A stretch of 64,000 nt of DNA from Ctenosaura bakeri (lineage: Eukaryota; Chordata; Lepidosauria; Squamata; Iguanidae). Location of the stretch: positions 248,001-312,000 of the forward strand of contig CAOLHI010000416.1 of the NCBI GenBank assembly GCA_948474755.1, read 5' to 3'. The number at the start of each line of letters is the position of its first letter. The stretch's first letter is position 1. A program made the translations under genes and the position numbers. The notes below the pieces were generated by a model, which was not told the origin of the DNA, ran no database searches, and saw only the letters and a list, made by a program, of their open reading frames with translations. Shown here one piece after another: positions 47,609 through 59,352 of this stretch.

Positions 47609-49695
47609 GTAAATTGAATTTCCAAAGGGGTATTGTTTGAGCCTTTTAATGGAGCTGCAGGAAGGAAACACTGTGTTTAGTAGGAAATGTAATTATCAGC
47701 ATGTAAAAGTGTAGTGGTGCCCACAGCTTGGAAGGAGAACACAGTAACAGCCATAAAGAGCTTGCTGTCTTCTTCTTTTTTTCAACACTGTTTATTAAAA
47801 AGTATAAAACCTGGTAGATTCCTGACAATTGAATTCCGCGTTGTAAATGCTATCCCTCTGGTATATCTATCACAAACAAGGAGAGATTATTAATTACTAC
47901 TTCCTCCTCCTGCCTTCCCAGGTTTCCTTGTTAAACATTGAGGCCTTCTTATCAAGTCCTTTGTTAACATTGCGCATAGACGCTGGAGATATTTTATTAG
48001 GGCCCCTGCATGGTAAATGTGCTATCTAAAATTGCAGTCTAAAGTAGTTATTATTCAGTTAAGGAAATTTAGGCAATATGATACATGCCTGTTAATTCAT
48101 GCAGTACAAGTCTCAAGACTATGGAGTTTAAAACCTTTCGGAAGCAGTACTTAGGGCATTGATAATATAGAACTGTGATCACGAAAAATGAAGAATGAAC
48201 TTGATTCATTTCATTCATTTAGATATGAAAATATAGCACAATCCTGTGTTCACATCCTGGTTAGGCAAAATGATAAATTGCTTGCGTCTCTTTGTTTAAG
48301 ATATACAAAATAATGTTTTGCCTTGTTAAATGTAATGACTACAAATGCAGTCATGCATACTGAGGCCAATAGCTTGCTCACTGCATATTTCCCCCCTCTT
48401 TCTTTTAAAGATGTAAGTAGTACTTTCCTAGGTTTTCAAAATGGGAAGGAGAAAAAAAGAAAGAAAGAAAAACAGTTGGTGGTCTTTGAACAGTCTATAA
48501 AGATGTCACTTATGATATACTTCATCTGTTATCAGATCTGTATCCATTAATTTGGCAAAAGCTGTTTATCTTTTGAACACTGGTCCTGCAAAATTGCTCT
48601 TCTAGAATTCACAAATGAGGATAGTTCTAAATTAGCATGAAATGTATCCAGATGAGAATTTGCTTATATTTCATAGTACCCTGAAAACACATGGGTCCAC
48701 TCAAGCTGGAACGAAATCTGAGAGTAGAGCTATTTGGTACATTTGTATTACCAAAAAAAAAAAAAACTGTTGGGGTTTTGTGTTTATTCATGACTGGCTC
48801 TAAAAAAATACAGTACTGTTTCCAGAGAAAGGAAACTCATTTAGCATCTAGTTTCAGATTAATTCTTGATGTATATAAATGCCCATGCCAGCTCATTTAA
48901 CAACACTGTCAACCAAGTAGTAGCTGGTGAAAATTTGGGGCTGCAGTCTTTAGGGGCTTCCCTCCTTTTCTCTGACTGAGATTTCTCAAGATCTTTGTAT
49001 TGTTAAACATGTACAGAATGCTATAGTCTCCCTGCTGGGAAACAACCAGTGTTCTTTGCAAACATGAGAACAAGAGAAATGACTTCTTCATAATGAGACA
49101 CACACGTGACCTCCAGATGGAGGCAGGAAGGTAATTAAATCCTTCTGCTGATGGAAATCTTTCCACCCGTAGAAGAGTAAAAGGGACATTTCCCTCTCTC
49201 TCTGTGGCCTCTCACATATCCTCAAGATCTGCTTTGGAGGGTTGGAGATCCCTCCAGAACAGATTGCAGGAGGAGGTGGAAGGGGTTGTAGCAAGAGGAA
49301 AAGTCTGCTTGCAAGCAATAGATTCTGTCCAAAGTGGAGGCCCTTTCATTTAGCAATTAAGCCAAAGGTCAGAGCATGCATTTTCTGAAATGCATTTTAG
49401 GAGAATGCACATATACCCATTTCCAAAAACTAAAGCAGCTAACCCCTCTCCCCCACACACACACATCAAAGCTTTAAAACAGCAGGGAACGCTGCTTTCT
49501 CTTTGCATACCCTTTTAAAGAAACCAGAAACAAAACATGAAAATATCTCAAAAACCAAGACTTTCCGCAAAAATGAAGAAACTCTTTCAAGTGTATGCAC
49601 AAAGATAAGAGTATAAATTCCATCAGAATCCATCAGAGTTTCACAGCTGAAGTGCCTGATTTCCTTTGTTATGATGTCACTTTCTACGCCCTAAG
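47609..49695. other. CUBN intron, unclassified
   Basis: Two kilobases without a recognised repeat or exon. Confidence 0.5.
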
Positions 49696-49699
49696 AGGT

Positions 49700-50300
49700 G
49701 AGCTTTTACTGAGGAACAGGAAAAAAAGATGAGCAAATGTTTCTTGGCCCAAAAGGCTAATCCAGATTTATTTAGTACAAGAATATAAAAATGCAAAGCA
49801 ACTGCAGTTGGGTGTCACCCATGGAGGGTGGAACAAAAGAAAGGGGTTTGGCAAAGTCTTTTTATCCAGGTGAACAACATTCACGCCCACTGCAGCGTTT
49901 CTCCTCCAATCCCAGACCAGCCACCCCATATTAAGTAGTGTCCCAGAAACTTCTATCCTTACAAGGACATGTCCAGCAGCTTCTTTCCATATAAGGAGAA
50001 GTCCAGGGAGGCAGGTAACAGAAGTTTCTTCCAATCACAAACTACTTTCTAAATAAGGTAAAGGGGGGTACTACAGATGAGGTAGTCATGTGACAAACAC
50101 GTCATTCATGGGAGGGGACGAGGGTTTCCTGTGGCTATGTGAATTATGTGACCTCCTGCAGACCTGTAATGGAGTTTGGTTTTCTCCATCCACAGTACGG
50201 GTGAGGTAGCCATCACATGACATGGCAGGCATGGGAGGGGCTAGCACTCCTGGGTACAATTTCTGTCTAATAATGGAGATAGTCTTTTCCTCCACTCACA
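49700..50300 (-). mobile_element. Possible antisense LTR
   Basis: Read on the minus strand it has two ATTGG (reverse CCAAT) boxes (50031-50035 and 49906-49910), a TATA-like GGATAAAAAG (49857-49867) and a poly(A) signal AATAAA (49767-49772), in promoter-to-terminator order and spacing typical of an LTR. Ends and target duplication were not found, and no retroviral coding sequence is adjacent. Confidence 0.35.
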
Positions 50301-51518
50301 ATGACTCATTGCTGCAAATATAAAGTAACTTCTGCGCATGTGTAGATTTTCACCCTTTATCAAGTAATATGCCAGGTATTACAGTAAACACATTGAAAGC
50401 TGATAGATCAATATAGTGTAGACATTGTCCACAGAACAAAGGTGTAGCTATGGGGGTACAAAATGAATGAATTGCCCTTCCAATAGGAATTCTGCCCCTC
50501 CATATTAAATTCTGCCCCTCTGTATTAAATTTATACTTCAGTTCCAGATTTCTGGTCTTACAGAGAGAGAGACATTAAAAATCATTCACACCTATGATTT
50601 TTAACATACCCTTGGTAAATTTTGCTTGCCTCATTTCTTTGGATGCCTAAGCTGTTTTTCTAGATGAAGTGTTAAGTTGTTGCAATGCTAAAAATTTGAG
50701 GACTTATGGAAAATTTCATGAAGGGCAGAATTCTTATTCATGGAGGTAGCATCCTCATTTCATCCACCTTACCCCCATAGCTACACTCCTAAATATCCTT
50801 TTGTGTAAAATCCAAATGAGTGTGATAGACAAAATTCTCATTTGAAAAATTTTCTGAGTAGCAGGCTAACTTAGGAAGCACAGGGCAGCAATGCTGTACA
50901 AAGTTCTCTCATCCAAAACTTTGCTGCCATCTCTCCACATCTACCATTACTTCACTTTGTCTGACAGCGGGGCTGGCCCCACTCAGACTGTTCCATCTCT
51001 CTTTGGACTTCCACATAATCAGCTCCATTGCTCAAGCAATGGGCTATTTACCTTCAGCCGCAGTATTAGTTATTCTGTTTCCCCTTGTAGGAGGAGGAAG
51101 ACACCAGAATACCTCCAGAATTCTAGCTTCAAAGCTTGGACATGGGGAAAACAGCACCATTGCTTCAAAGATAATTGCCTAACAACATTTCAAAGGCAGA
51201 TTAGCTATCTGAATCACCACATAAATGAATTTTACTCGTTCTTCCTCTTGCCTAATCACCGACTTAATTTTGCACCGAAGATTAGTGAGAGGAACAAAAA
51301 CAAACAAATGCAGCTATGCTGTTGTCTTTAATTTATCTTTTTCCTCAATTTTTGTATGACACAAATTTATACTGTAACAGCTGCTGAGATAACTCTAGCT
51401 GACAATAAGTTATTTATCTAAAATATTTTCCCAAACATGAAAATACAGCTTTGCATACTAGGACAGTTAAGAGGGATTAAAATGGATATTAGGGGTGGGG
51501 GAAAACCCAGATACCATT
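50301..51518. other. CUBN intron, unclassified
   Basis: AATTCTGCCCCTC is repeated in tandem near 50490-50525. A 146-codon + strand ORF at 50891-51331 has no recognisable domain. Confidence 0.5.
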
Positions 51519-51886
51519 GGGATCCTTTCATGTTACACAGTTATAACAGTGTGATTCTACTTTAACTTCCATGGCTGCATCCTGTGGAATCCTGGGGTTT
51601 GTAGTCTAGTGAAACACTAAAGCAGTCGTTCTCAACCTTTGGTCCTCCAAGTGTTTTGGACTACAGTTCCCAGAAGACTTAACCAGCATAGTCAACAGTC
51701 AGGAATTCTTGGAGCTAAAGTCCAAAACATCTGGAGGACCAAAGGTTGGGAACCATTGCACTATAGGGTTCTGAGTGAGAATTCCAAATACCCTTTCCTA
51801 AACTGCAGATCCCAAGATTCCATAGTATGTTTTCATGACACTTAAAATGGAATTATAGCACTACAACTGTGCAGTGTGAAGGGACC
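51519..51886. mobile_element. Inverted-repeat DNA element hosting a second transposon
   Basis: The left end GGATCCTTTCATGTTACACA and right end (inward GGTCCCTTCACACTGCACAG) belong to the family at 32810 and 55754. The middle is interrupted by the hAT-like element 51623-51758. Confidence 0.65.
51623..51758. mobile_element. hAT-like short palindromic transposon, nested
   Basis: CAGTCGTTCTCAACCTTTGG on the left and GGTTGGGAACCATTG on the right are inverted repeats. The flanking CACTAAAG (51615-51622) and CACTATAG (51759-51766) match at 7 of 8 bases, an 8-bp hAT target duplication. 136 bp, non-coding. Confidence 0.85.
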
Positions 51887-52011
51887 ACGGAGATCTGATA
51901 CCTGCTGGAGGTGAGGTAGTTCAGATTTCAGAGCTGGTTCAACCAGAAAGCCAAAAGACAAGTGAAAAACTCAAAATCTACTTCCTTAAATTCCAAAACT
52001 TGGTTTTACTG

Positions 52012-52373
52012 CAGGGGTGGGCAACATAAAGCCTGTAGAACACATATTCTTCCCAGTCCCTTTTGAGCAACTCGCAAGACCATAAGGAAAAAATAATTTT
52101 TTTAAAAAAATGCCATCAGCATTTAGTGGCAAACCACAAAACTTTGTAGTGCATCAATTGACCAACTGAAAAGGGAAATAATCCCTTAAATCCAAAGAAA
52201 CTTTCAACACAAATTAGTTACTACCGAGGAAGCCATGACAGCCAGCATCATGTACTGGTTTGAACATTGGATTACAACCCTGCAGAGCACAGTGATCAGC
52301 AATCGTAGCTGCTACTACTATTATGCCATAGTGTATAAACATAATTAAATTTAAAAATTCCAAAGTTAGTTCG
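52012..52373. other. CUBN intron; hAT-like left end and SINE scrap
   Basis: CAGGGGTGGGCAACATAAAG (about 52014) resembles the hAT-like left end at 12822. GCCAGCATCATGTACTGGTT (about 52241) is a SINE head fragment. The matching right end may lie near 52830, beyond the next SINE. Confidence 0.4.
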
Positions 52374-52590
52374 TGTTGTTGCTGCTGCATGCCTTCAAGT
52401 CATTTCCAACCCTAAGGCAAACCTATCACAAGGTTTTCTTGGCAAGATGTCTTCAGCGGGTGTTTGCCTTTACCTGCCTCTGTGAGTGAGAAAGTGTGAC
52501 TTGCCACTGGTTTTCCATGGCTGTGCAGGGATTTGAACCCTAGTCTCTAGATTCATAGTCCAGTGCTCAAACCACTACCCCATCCTGATC
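52374..52590 (-). mobile_element. Sauria-type SINE
   Basis: Antisense: GTTGTTGCTGCTGCATGCCT at the tail side, GGGATTTGAACCCTAGTCTC (box B reverse), ending CCACTACCCCATCCTGA. Confidence 0.82.
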
Positions 52591-52861
52591 TAACTAATTT
52601 TAATGAATTTTAAACTAATATCATTTTTAATTGATTTAAGACATTTAAATCCATTATAATATTTAATGAAATAAAATAAATTTAATGAAATAAAATAAAT
52701 GTAATGGAATAAAACTAATGGGTTAAATTTAAAAATAAATTTAAAAAATGAAAACAAAACATAAAAATGTGGCCCTACAGCACATGGACAACCTGAAGAA
52801 GTGGCCCCCAAGCCCAGCAGAAGTGGCCCACTCTTATTTTTCTGGGTGGGTATGTGGCACT

Positions 52862-53053
52862 TTGGGCCAGTGTAGAGTAGTGATTTGACCCTGCCCATGA
52901 CCCTGGATATCAGGGTTCAGTTTCCCTCTTGGCCGTGGAATCCCATTGAGTGACTTTGGGCACATCACGCATTCTCAGTCCCAGAAAACCCCATAACAGT
53001 TCTCCTTAGGGTCTCCATAATCCAGAAACAAGTTGAAGGCACACAACAGCAGC
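52862..53053 (+). mobile_element. Sauria-type SINE
   Basis: GGCCAGTGTAGAGTAGTGAT (head), GCCGTGGAATCCCATTGAGT, then AACAAGTTGAAGGCACACAA (tail). A short form with part of the body deleted. Confidence 0.78.
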
Positions 53054-53296
53054 ATATGGCAGTCTTCCTCAGACAGAGGTAGGAATGTTTGGTATCAATA
53101 TTAAGCAGAGTGCAGCAGGGCTAGTGAAATATTAGCTTGTGGTGGAAACAGGGAAGAAGACGCTGGGTGCTCTTGTTAGTTAAAAAACAAAAACAAAAAA
53201 ACAAAACAAGAAAACTACATTTAATGTCTCAGGAAACGCATCTTAGAATAGGAAAGAGGAAATTGCCCTAAACTTGGTTACAAGAGCCCCATGTAA

Positions 53297-54040
53297 CAGT
53301 GATGTAGAGTCAAGTCAATAGACTCGGACTCAAGTCAGACTTAAGTCACTTCAATGACTCGACTTGGACTGGCTCGGCCAAAATTACACACTGACTTAAC
53401 TCAACTTGAGACTTAGTGACTGACTTGCTATACGTGGTTCATAACACATTCATCCAGAAACCTTACAACTTACTGATCACATGACAATCTGTCTCAAGCC
53501 CAAAGTGTGGACACATTTCTCAGAGGGAACAGCAAATGGGTTAGGCGGTGGGGTTGAGGTCCAATTAGCAGCCTGTCGCCACTACATATAGGAGGAGCTT
53601 TCTAAAACTTTTCCTAAAAACAGAAGGCAAGACTCATGCCCAGAGTGCAGGGCACATATCTCAGAGGGGAACAGAAAATGTGTTAGGTAGTAGTCTTGAG
53701 GAGGAAGGATCCTTCCTTCTAAAGCTCTTGAAGCTTCAGTAATGAGGACTAAGAAGGATCATATTCCCCACTTCTGAAAAGCCTCCAGCTTTGCAAATGG
53801 GAAATAAGAAGGATCTTATTCCTCACTTCCGAAGCTGCTGATAGCAAAATCACAAACGTAGAGGACCGACTACTTAAATTGTTAAAACTGACTTTATATG
53901 AGTCTGACCAGAAATTCTGGAATTCAGGTTGGAGTATAAAGTTGGCTTCCAGACTCAATACTTGACTGGAGACTTGACTTGAAAGTCTCTTGCAAGGACT
54001 TGAGACTCGACTTAAGACTTGAAGGTAGAGACTTCACTTG
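53297..54040. mobile_element. hAT-like (A/G)AGTC element, second copy, inverted
   Basis: It starts CAGTGATGTAGAGTCAAGTC and carries the same interior as 29493-30374 in the opposite direction (GGAACAGCAAATG, ACTTGAAGGTAGAGAC). The far end, where TACATCACT would be expected, is missing and CR1 sequence begins there. Confidence 0.7.
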
Positions 54041-54042
54041 GT

Positions 54043-54728
54043 TGGCTTGAGCATATGGGAAAGGGATCTAGGATTCTTAGTAGACTACAAGCTGAATGTG
54101 AATCAAAAGTTTTGTGCAGCAGCTAAAAACACCAATGCAATTCTGGGCTGCTTCAATAGGAGTATAGTGTCTAGGTCAAGGGCAGTAATAGTACCACTTT
54201 ATTCTACTTTGGTCAGACCTCAGCTGGAATACTGTGTCCAGTTCTGGGCACCACAGTTCAGGAAGAATCTTGACAAACTGGAATTTACCCAGAAGAGACT
54301 GACCAAAATGATAGAAGGCCTGGAAACCACGCCTCCCTAACCATGCTTAGGGAGCTGGGTATGTTCAGCCCAGAGAAGAGAAGGTTAAGTGATAATATGA
54401 AAGCCATGTTTAAATATTTGGAGGGATAGAATATAGAAGATGGAGCAAGTTTGTTTTCTGCTGCTCCAGAGATTAGGACACAGAGAAATGGCTTTAAACT
54501 ACAGGAAAAAGATTCCATCTAAACATTAGGAGGAACTTGCTGATGGTAAGAGCAATTCAACAGTGGAATATGCTGCCTTGGAGTATAATGGAGTCTTCTT
54601 CTTTGGAGATTTTCAAACAGAGGCTGTATGGCCATGTGTCAGGAGCGCTTTGATTATATATTCCTGCGCAGCTGAGGGTTGGACTGGATGGCCCTTGTGG
54701 TCTTGTCCAACTTTATGTTTCTGTGATT
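54043..54728 (+). mobile_element. 5'-truncated CR1 LINE
   Basis: The open frame at 54038-54340 translates as the end of CR1 reverse transcriptase: ERDLGFLVDYKLNVNQKFCA, YSTLVRPQLEYCVQFWAPQF, KRLTKMIEGLE. The 3' UTR follows (TTCAGCCCAGAGAAGAGAAG) and ends in GGACTGGATGGCCC and TGTTTCTGTGATTC. Frame breaks follow 54340. No upstream endonuclease. Confidence 0.88.
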
Positions 54729-54754
54729 CAAAGATTTCATACATTCCCATCCAC

Positions 54755-54882
54755 TTTATCAGATGTTGAACTATACTAGAGTCCAAAAAGCTTATGCTGG
54801 ACTGCTTTTTCTCAGTCTCGAAAGTGCTACAGGATTCCTTTATATCTTTTTATGCTGATACAGACTAACATAGTTATGCCTT
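54755..54882 (+). repeat. Interspersed repeat fragment
   Basis: AAAAAGCTTATGCTGGACTG, GTCTCGAAAGTGCTACAGGA and GATACAGACTAACATAGTTA match the repeat described at 8005-8155. Confidence 0.55.
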
Positions 54883-55363
54883 TTCATAAAAACAGTTAAA
54901 ACATAGTTTAAAAATACAAGACACAGCTCAGATAAAAGCACACCAGTTTTTGTTTTGCTTTGTTTTCTAAGAGCATACAACAAGTTAAAAGCCCTGTCTG
55001 GGACAAGCTGGGGCAGCTGCCAAAGGTCTGTCTGAAAAAAACTGGGCAGAAATTGGGCAGCACACTCCTGCCCTGTAGAAAAAAGTCCACACATTGCTGA
55101 GCTGTGATACAAGACTGCAGTGAGCTATAAGATTTGTCGACAACTTTTTCCTTCTGTATAGTAGAGCAGAAGAATGCAGCTATTCATAAGGAATGTTGAT
55201 GTTCCTCTTAATTGTTATTAATGTTTTAGTAACACGTAGAGGAAAATAGGTGCAAAAAACTGATGAACTATTCCATCTGATACATCAGGTTTTGCCCTAT
55301 GTTGATTTAAGTTCTATATACAGTTATGTTGATTAATGTGCCCATATTTCCTGTTGAAAACAG
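54883..55363. other. CUBN intron, unclassified
   Basis: Nothing recognised before the second CUB20 exon. Confidence 0.5.
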
Positions 55364-55569
55364 AGAATTTCAACTAGAAGCAAGCGAAGGCTGTACTAAG
55401 GATTATGTAGAAATTAGAGAAGAAACTCTCAGTGGCCCACTGGTGGGACGATACTGTGGAAATTCCTTGCCAATGAATTATACTTCTGTCATTGCACACA
55501 TCCTGTGGGTAAAATTCGTCTCAGATGGATCAGACAGTGGAAGAGGCTTCCAGGCCACTTTTGCTCACT
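55364..55569 (+). CDS. CUBN: Cubilin exon: second part of CUB20
   Basis: The exon enters in phase 2 after GTTGAAAACAG and leaves in phase 1 before GTAAGT (206 nt). It completes Thr, then [40 protein letters not shown], then [20 protein letters not shown]. Cys3 and Cys4 are both in this exon. NYT is a possible N-glycosylation site. The split point, before Cys3 rather than after it, is unusual for this gene. The intron before it is 7.8 kb. Confidence 0.95.
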
Positions 55570-55654
55570 GTAAGTAAATGCTAAGTAAAAGAGAAAGCAT
55601 CGTATTGCACTTCATTTGCAAATGTAGCAAGAAAAACACATGCCATGACAATGG

Positions 55655-55740
55655 AGGTGATGCTATACCTCAGTGGTAGAGTACATGTTTTGCATACAGG
55701 AAGGCAAAGGTTCACATGTGCCCCATAGCCTGCCTTCTTT
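55655..55740 (+). mobile_element. tRNA-derived SINE head fragment
   Basis: CCTCAGTGGTAGAGTACATG and TTTTGCATACAGGAAGGCAAAGGTTCA look like tRNA boxes A and B but do not fold as an intact tRNA. Same family as 17394-17550. Confidence 0.55.
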
Positions 55741-55753
55741 CTTCTATGCCTAA

Positions 55754-55974
55754 GGACCTTTCACACTAGACAGTCATAGCACTGTGATTTACTAGCATGG
55801 CTTCATCCTATAGAATTCTCGGTTTTGTAGTTTGATGAGCCACTACAGCTCTCTAGCTGAGATTCTTACCGTAAATACCCTTCCCTAAACTGCAAATCCC
55901 AGAATTCCATAGGATGTTGCCATGGCAGTTAAGGTAGAATCATAGAGCTATAGTGGTTTAGCATGAGAAGAGCC
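55754..55974. mobile_element. Inverted-repeat DNA element (GGCCTTTCC..ACAC type)
   Basis: GGACCTTTCACACTAGACAG on the left. The core CTCGGTTTTGTAGTTTGATG mirrors AACTGCAAATCCCAGAATTC. Right end AGCATGAGAAGAGCC. Fourth copy of this family. Confidence 0.65.
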
Positions 55975-56926
55975 CAGCCAGCTGACCCCATATGTGCTGG
56001 GAGTGTTATCCGGGTGCCAGTTCAACCAACTGCTGTACATGAAATGGAAATGGGGAGCTTAACATTTTGTCCTTAGTTTCAGGCAGCAGCATTTTTTCGA
56101 CTGATCCTGAGTTCTTTGACCAAAATTTGGAAATAGAGTGTGGGACAGTGGAAAATTCCAAATACATTGTTTCAACTTTGGAGAAAAGACTAGTTAATTT
56201 AGAATGGATGAGGGAACAATTGGATAACTAGAATTTTAGAAACATTCCTGTTAAGAAGACTGGATTGTTTCCCTGCCCCCATTCTTTCAATTTATGTTGA
56301 TTTATATGTGGAGTGATGATGCTAATCCCTTCTCGTGATAGCAAGAAAAGGGTAAAATAAGCCGTGTTATATGTTTCTGATTCACTGATCTGGTATTTGT
56401 TTCTATATACACACAGAGCAGCTGATTTTCACATGGCTTTTATCTGGAAACAGCTTTGCTGGCTTTTGCAGTCCAGACTGACCTGACCCGATAAGCTTTT
56501 TACTTGCAGCATTTTGAGCATAAAACATTTAACTTAAAATCCACATTCTTCGTCTATTTACTCAGAGATATTTACCATTTATTTCAGTAGCTCTTACGTC
56601 TTAGTAAGTTTGGTCGCTTCTTGCATTCACCTTCATGCATCCCTATCTCATGTTGGAATTAATGTCAAAAGAGGAGCTTTTGTTTTAGCCATTGCCATGT
56701 CTCTCAGTCCTCATTCGGCATCTGTAATTCAACATACATTTATTTGAGAAATAAGACAGATTTAACTTAATAGGATTTATCTGTGAGTGGGAACGAATAG
56801 AATTCTATTGTAAGAGTAGCTATCCCTTTTTCGAAAACATTTGATTTCGTGCATATATTCATCAGCAGGCATTTTGCTAATTTCTTTTACAAAGAAAAGA
56901 CTAGTATCTAACCTTGTGCAAAGCTA
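55975..56926. other. CUBN intron, unclassified
   Basis: Nothing recognised. Confidence 0.5.
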
Positions 56927-57097
56927 CTATATTTGCCAACATGTAAGATACCGGTGCGGTGTGTAAGATGCACCCTGTTTGTATGCCAGTAAATATTATT
57001 TGCCAGTGTATAAGACACACCAGCATATAAGATGCACCCTATTTTCAAACAGTATTTTTGAAGAAAAAAAGTGAGTCTTATATGCCAGCAAATACAG
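56927..57097. mobile_element. mariner-like short transposon
   Basis: The left end CTATATTTGCCAACATGTAA and right end (inward CTGTATTTGCTGGCATATAA) are flanked by TA on both sides. TAAGA(T/C)(G/A)CACC words repeat inside. 171 bp, non-coding. Confidence 0.65.
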
Positions 57098-57173
57098 TAT
57101 CTGCTTTAAATATCATGCATTCAATCTGAGACCCAGCTGTAACAAAATTTAGGGATACCTAGGTATCTAAATG

Positions 57174-57360
57174 AGAGCCAGTGTGATGTAGTGGTTTAAG
57201 CATTGAACTATGACCCTGGAGACAAGGTTTCGCTTCCCTGCTTGGCCATGGAAACCCAGCAGGTGACCTTGGGCACATCACAGCCCCAGAAAACCCCATG
57301 ATAGGTCACCTTAGGGTCTCTATAATTTGGAAACAACTTGAAGGCACAAAACAGGAACAA
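57174..57360 (+). mobile_element. Sauria-type SINE
   Basis: Head AGAGCCAGTGTGATGTAGTG, then GGCCATGGAAACCCAGCAGG, tail GGAAACAACTTGAAGGCACA. Short form. Confidence 0.82.
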
Positions 57361-58334
57361 GGTATCTAAATATTCAACATTACTGTTAAGAGAATACTCA
57401 CAGCCCTGCTTTCCAGAGGATAATTTCCTTAACTACCTAGAGCTTCTGGGAGTTGCAAACCAACATATCCAGACCTCATCTTCTGTTTGAAGGACTGTCC
57501 AATCCAAGTCTGGTGTAATGATAAAGAACCATAAGAAGGCAGAGCCTTAAATTTCCTATGAACTCTAAGCACCTGGTCAGCAGATGGAGCTGGCACCAGT
57601 CGTCACTGATCAAAGTCTTCCATGTTGTGCTGAGATTGTTAGCCTAAGCACCTGGATGTCTGTGCCCAGTAAGTGAAGGCTTAGCAAAGCAAACATTACA
57701 TTGTTACAAATGACAGAAAAATATTACACCCAACTAATGTATTCATACAAAAGTCTGGACAAACATCTTTAGCTCCTTCTGGTTTCTAGGTAACAGTCTT
57801 CATCCTTGTAACTCCTCTTTGCACTCAAGCTTCTTTGCGTGCACCCAGGGCAGTAAATTAGTTCTGCTGTAAACTGGCCCTTGCAAATATACCTTCCAAC
57901 TGCAGTTACACCTACCTAGCTAGCTTCTTTTTCTTTGGGTGCAGCCTCATGTCATAATTGATGTATTGCAGTGCTATTGGGATGACAGCAATTATTTCTA
58001 AATTCTTATCTATACATATAAGTTCACATGTGCACAAATTATACAGATGCGAGGCACCTTTTTTCCCCTCATTTGGCTGTGAGGAATTGGCCACTGCAAA
58101 AAACAGTGATGAAGGCAGACCCTTGGCTTTGCAGAAAATTTCTTCCACTTTGAATCTACAAGCTTCCATACGTAAATCAAAGGACCACACTGCATGTAGC
58201 TAACAAGTCCACTGGCTGGCTCACGGGGGGGGGGACAATGCAACGTTAAAACAAAGTATAAGGCAATATATAATTGACATTTAGTAATCATTCTGACAAG
58301 CATTTAGATAAATAATAATTCTCTAATTTTCCAG
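57361..58334. other. CUBN intron, unclassified
   Basis: Nothing recognised apart from a G-run at 58225-58233. Confidence 0.5.
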
Positions 58335-58516
58335 TGTTTGGTAATACTATTGTGGGAAGCAGTGGACAAATTGCTTCTCCACTGTGGCCTCAAAATTACC
58401 CTCACTTTTCCAACTATCAGTGGACAATAATGGTTAATACGACACAAATAATCCATGGCCAGTTCTCGGAGATGGACATTGAAGATTTGCATAACTGCTA
58501 CTATGACAAGCTGAAG
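58335..58516 (+). CDS. CUBN: Cubilin exon: first half of CUB21, missing Cys1 and Cys2
   Basis: The exon enters in phase 1 after TTTTCCAG and leaves in phase 0 before GTGAGC (182 nt). The split codon gives Leu, then FGNTIVGSSGQIASPLWPQN, then NYQWTIMVNTTQIIHGQFSE and LHNCYYDKLK. The CGG opening is replaced by FGN and the usual C.W is YQW, so the first disulfide of the fold is absent while Cys3 remains. Human cubilin has the same feature as I recall it. NTT is a possible N-glycosylation site. Confidence 0.95.
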
Positions 58517-59113
58517 GTGAGCTTGAAGTTGTATAACAGTCCTCCATTTTGTAAACTGTTTTGCAAATTAATAACCAGACACAACTCATGTACTATTTTT
58601 ATTGAGATGTGGTATTGAATGTTCACATTGTTTTCAAAATGTTTGTCAGTAATAAACAGGAGCGAATAGAAAGATGGTTTATATGTGTAAAAAGATGTAC
58701 TACCATTTAAAGGCTACTGTTAAGCAAATCTTGAAAGTTTTGGACTGGCCCTAATGTTATGTAAAGTGAAAGAGGGTATGCTTGATGACCAGAGTTCTCC
58801 AATTATTTCTCCTGAAAATTCCAGTTTTTCATCTCTTTTGGAGGACAGAACTATATATTCAGCTTCCCTTGCAGGGAGAGGAATCCAAAAATGCTCCATA
58901 ACCCATTTTGGGGAAATGAGGGAAAGTACCCCCCATTTTTTCAATGTTTTGTTCCAGACCTTCACATCTCTATTCACTCTTAACAGTTTTGTCCATGAAT
59001 CATCACCTTGGATAGTTCCTTTAAAGTCAGGAATAAAACCAAGTGCCCCTGACATGGAAGACGCCAGCTGGCTTTCTTTACAAAATTGTTTTTCAAAGCA
59101 AGGATTAGTTACA
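58517..59113. other. CUBN intron, unclassified
   Basis: Nothing recognised. ORFs of 111 and 127 codons overlap on opposite strands and are not supported. Confidence 0.5.
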
Positions 59114-59352
59114 AAATCCTGGTGGCGCAGTGGTTAAATGCCAGTACTGCAAGCCAAAAGGTTATGAGTTCGATCCTACCCGGCTCCAAGGTTGACTCAG
59201 CCTTCCATCCTTTCGCAGGTCGGTAAAATGAGTACCCAGTTTGTTGGGGGCATGTATAGAAATGTTTCGAAATACATGCTATTTGTAAGTTGTTCGCCGC
59301 CTCGATCCATATGGAGAGGCGGGATACAAACAAACAAACAAACAAACAAATA
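59114..59352 (+). mobile_element. tRNA-derived SINE with LINE-like tail
   Basis: Head CCTGGTGGCGCAGTGGTTAA with box B GAGTTCGATCCTACCC. Body GTTGACTCAGCCTTCCATCC and TAAAATGAGTACCCAG. Tail GCCGCCTCGATCCATATGGA, then GAGGCGGGATA and a (CAAA)n run. The tail matches the LINE end at about 60468-60500. Confidence 0.8.

Noticed and set aside
50891..51331. 146-codon + strand ORF
   Set aside because: No domain, low-complexity-like content, and no splice sites that would join it to CUBN.
55655..55740. tRNA-like boxes A and B
   Set aside because: The arms do not form a complete cloverleaf and the segment continues as a SINE; not a tRNA gene.
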